DNA of 64,000 nt from Cardiocondyla obscurior (lineage: Eukaryota > Arthropoda > Insecta > Hymenoptera > Formicidae). The stretch is from assembly GCF_019399895.1 (NCBI RefSeq), contig NC_091878.1, forward strand, positions 3,224,001 to 3,288,000. The letters run 5' to 3'. Position 1 is the stretch's first letter. Each line of letters starts with the position of its first letter. Both the position numbers and the translations under genes were made by a program. The notes under the pieces are model-generated. The model saw nothing but the letters and a program-made list of their open reading frames with translations, did not search any database and was not told the DNA's origin. This document shows positions 60,601-64,000 of this stretch, piece by piece.

Positions 60601-61814
60601 ACAGCTGCGCGCAGCGACTCCGTTTTACTTGCCTGATCAATTTGCAGAAAATTTCACCCGCGAATGATTTTCCAACGTCGTTAATCCGAGCCGGCAAGAG
60701 TTTAATTAGTACAATCGAAATAAATCTGGCACCGTTAAGTACGTATACTTAATCTAAATGAGTATATCTTGATTACGCTTTCAGTTGATCTTAAATAAAA
60801 TTTAAATTCGAATCGCTTTAAAAGTGAAGCTACGTGTCCGGAGTTTTGAAGCTGACGCAAACGTTATCTTTCAATATTTAACTATAGTATAATTTAGCCG
60901 CAGCTTAAGAGTTCCGGGTTCAAATTAAATTCGAATTGCGTTAAAAACATTTCAGGTTTCTTCGGAATTATTAATTAATTAGCGTGCTCGACCCCGAAAG
61001 TGTTTTACGCTGAAGCTCGCGAATAATTGCGAATTGCAATCAAATTCTCGTTAGAAAAACATTCGCCGCAGACTCATTAGGGGAGAAAAAGAACCGGTTT
61101 CCCAAATCCTCGAATCAAGAACGAACAATTAATTTCTAAGGCTCTCGTGCGACCGTGGTGGAAACGTCTGACGGCGCCGCCATCAGTTCTGGGAGCAAAA
61201 ACTGGATAATAAGGTAGACGTTGCTTTGAGGATGCGGTTGACAGAGCTGGTCGCTGCTCGTCCTTAGTTTCCTTCGGCGCTGCAACGGCAGTTGCGATAG
61301 TAATCGAGGCGAAGTTTGCCCGGCCCGCTCCCTTTTGAGGGGGTGCATGTGAACGGCGCCTCGGATCGATCTAAGAAGGAAGAGCGACAGCGGGAACGCT
61401 GAGGTCGATGGTCCATTAAATGTGGATCGGACCACAAGCCAAATCGCGCCGAAGACGCCGGCGGAGTGCTGAAATTGCGTCGTCGTTGTCGCGAACTTTA
61501 TTAACCCCACCATAGCCGGCTTTAAAAAGCACGATCGCCCGGCTATTGACGCGACATTTGTTCACCGTGAAATTCTCGCCTCCGCAACACGTGCAAATAC
61601 AATTTCTCAATGTTGAAACACGATTTCCTTCGCGCCGTCGTAATATACGCGCGGTGTTTTTCCTTCTAAAGGCCGCTATTTGTTAACTAATATCTGCTCG
61701 CTGTATGTATTCTAGCAGGAGGAAATGTGAATGGCGACCGAAACAACACTGTTACCGCGCCGGCGGTCGACGGCAGCGCGTATTAATTGGCGAATCAACG
61801 CGTGTTACATGTAT

Positions 61815-61898
61815 CATATATACATATTATATATACATATATATTTATATATATATATACTATATATATATATATGTATATACATACATATATATACA
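61815..61898. repeat. Compound TA/TATATACA microsatellite
   Basis: About 85 bases of alternating T and A with a few C and G interruptions. Confidence 0.9.
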
Positions 61899-63549
61899 CC
61901 CGCAGAATTTAATTACGGCTCACTAACGTCCCGGTGCTTTTTGAAGCTGCAACGCGGACGCGGCGTAGCCCTCGAATTTGCACTGTCGCGCGGATCGTGT
62001 TGCAACGATGTTACGTCCGACAGGGAATTGTATTTTAGAGCGCGGGCCGCGTCGCAATTTTTTTTCAAACTGTCCGGACACTCGACATCCCCGCGACCGC
62101 GTGCGTGTGCGTGTGCCGTGGCGCGGCGCGCGTCCGAAAAAATTTAAAAGTACGCGCACCGACAAAGTCGAACGTGCGACTCGACGCCCCTAGCAAAATG
62201 GCGTTGCCCGGCCGACAGGGTGATTTTTCACGGAGAATTTTTATTCGCGCGGAAACTCTGTCGGGCGCACTTAAAACGCGCGAAACAAATTGAAACGCCT
62301 CGAAACGCAGATTTACGATCGCCGGTCTCCTCCGGAGACCCAAAGACCCGCCATTACGTCGAAAACGTGAAGTAAGAATAGACCGAGCTTTGGATCATCC
62401 TGTATAGAGCTTGAATTACCCAAGAAATTAGTCGTGCGGAAAATGTGACCTGTATTCACTTGACTATTGCAGCCATCTTTAGATCGATGATTCCCTTTAG
62501 GAACGCAGTTGCCCGTTAAATGATGCATACGCGCATTCATCAAGGTTCCATAAACGCTCCGTTTTTTAGACCCTATTGCATTCCGCAAATTACTGCCGTC
62601 GTCTCTAATTAATAAAAGCTCTTTTATAACAATCGTTTGAGCTTGAAAAAAATAATCTGATCGCTGACTGCGTTGTCTAGCTGAATAAACATGTATTTCC
62701 GTTATTATTTTCTTCCTCAAGTAATTCTCGTTCATTAATTTTGTTGCGTTGCTTTATTTTATTATAAAATCTACAGCTTATTACACTTTTCATCGGATTA
62801 ACCGATTAAATGACGTATCTGGTCGTTAATTGTTTATCGGCTGTAATTTTCATTGGTTAAAAAGCGCAGCTTCATCAGATAACGAAATCAGCCATCGGAC
62901 ATTATTTTCAAACTCTGCTTTAGGTCGCGTATCGTTTTCAATGCCGAGTCTCATTCCCGTAATTATTATTCCTGTCATTTCAATGCTCTCCCTCCGCTGT
63001 CATCCCTCATCTGTCGCAGCTGCGGGAATAAACTAACCAAATAGAATGTTGGCAGGAAAGCGACGAATGACAGAAAATCGACGAAGACACCGTTTATGTT
63101 AGCGTGGGTCTCTTTTAGGACTTGCATGTAGTCTAAAATGAAATCGGTCCCTCGATGCGCTGTCGATCGTTCGTATTCGCGTGCGCTACGTACACTTCGC
63201 ATTTCCGTATTCGCTATAATAGCCGGCGCATCGAGAAAGCCCGAACGTAGGCATACAAAAGAGAACGTAACACGCGACGTTTCGTGAATTTCATTACCGT
63301 CGCCTAGCAGCAAAACCTGTGTTTTCCATCCTCGATCTCCCGTCAATGCATTACCGGCGGCATGCAGCTGTACGTATCGCCGCGAATCGATAATGCTCGG
63401 CATCGAATGCCACCGAACAACGCTCGTATCCCGCGAAAACGTCTGTCGCGAAACAGCGCACCGTGCGCTAAATTGTACGATAATATCGGTGGTGTAACAA
63501 CGAAATAACTTTGTTCCGTTTCCTCTTCCACCAAGAGCAAAAGAAAGAT

Positions 63550-63584
63550 AGAGAGAGAGAGAGAAAGAGAGAGAAAGAGAGAGA
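63550..63584. repeat. (GA)n microsatellite with GAAA interruptions
   Basis: GA run broken twice by AAA. Confidence 0.95.
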
Positions 63585-64000
63585 ACAGACGTTACTGAAT
63601 TGTTGTTGCTCAATGTTAATTTACATAAGAAAACAGAATCTTATACTTTCTTGTTCACCTCATCGTATTCTATCAAGTATACATTTTTCTTTCTCATGAA
63701 TAAAGTGCGTATAATTCACGCAGTTTACATTACCGGAATCGATACTTGCAAATGAATTTATCCCGCGGCAGGTCAAAGGACACCAAAGTTATGCCGGCAC
63801 TCGTAAAAGTCGTAAGACTGCAATCGTAAAAGTATAAAATAAAGAAATATGAAGCTGCCCCGGTTCCCAAGAGAGGCTCGCGAGAAAAGTGTATAAAAAA
63901 GAAGCATCGACCATCAACTCGCGTTCGGACTTCCGTCATCCGCGACTTCCGGTCGCCGCTGCGACTCCCAGTCCTTGCAGAACTCGGCGCGCGACGTTAC

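Larger units (their letters stand above)
57661..64000. other. No supported gene to the right end of the window
   Basis: Mixed composition with CpG-rich patches at 60.0-60.6 and 61.9-62.3 kb. The longest open frame (minus 62975-63613, 212 codons) runs through a GA microsatellite and has no recognisable domain or splice context. Confidence 0.5.

Noticed and set aside
62975..63613. Minus-strand open frame of 212 codons
   Set aside because: Its start is encoded by the GA microsatellite and the rest has no recognisable motif.

Overview
The window looks like insect nuclear DNA, most likely from a hymenopteran such as an ant. It has intron-rich genes, moderate GC with abundant CpG, many A/T homopolymers and AT or GA microsatellites, and one long gene whose protein is clearly an insect neuroligin. 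No bacterial, organellar or viral gene was recognised. Almost all short open frames here are chance frames in non-coding DNA.

The only gene I can support firmly is a neuroligin on the + strand, in eleven exons from 15770 to 31299. Its 5' end is missing. The first exon seen (15770-15919) starts inside the cholinesterase-like ectodomain, so the signal peptide and N-terminal exons lie to the left of the window. All ten introns have GT..AG ends and consistent phases. Joined, the exons give about 1315 residues: the rest of the ectodomain (1 to about 526), one transmembrane helix (about 527-551), and a very long cytoplasmic tail (about 764 residues), most of it in one 2-kb last exon. The nucleophile serine is replaced (Gly-His-Gly-Thr-Gly), as in adhesion-type family members. 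A 3' UTR with AATAAA signals follows.

Bases 1-15769 hold no recognisable exon and are probably one long neuroligin intron. From about 31.9 kb to the end there is no confirmed gene. This part holds four items of note: (i) a 44-nt exon-like segment present twice on the minus strand (38331-38374 and 45490-45533), with the same splice signals and flanks more alike than the exon-like part; (ii) an adjacent 105-nt minus-strand exon-like segment (38481-38585), found only at the first copy; (iii) a possible 5' exon on the + strand ending at 41085; and (iv) a CpG-rich block near 57.5 kb with CRE-like and E-box motifs that may be a promoter. The rest is intergenic or intronic DNA with simple repeats.

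The neuroligin product is expected in the postsynaptic membrane, binding neurexin outside the cell and scaffold or signalling proteins inside. The minus-strand exon-like pair suggests another, unidentified neighbouring or overlapping gene. That part is inference.
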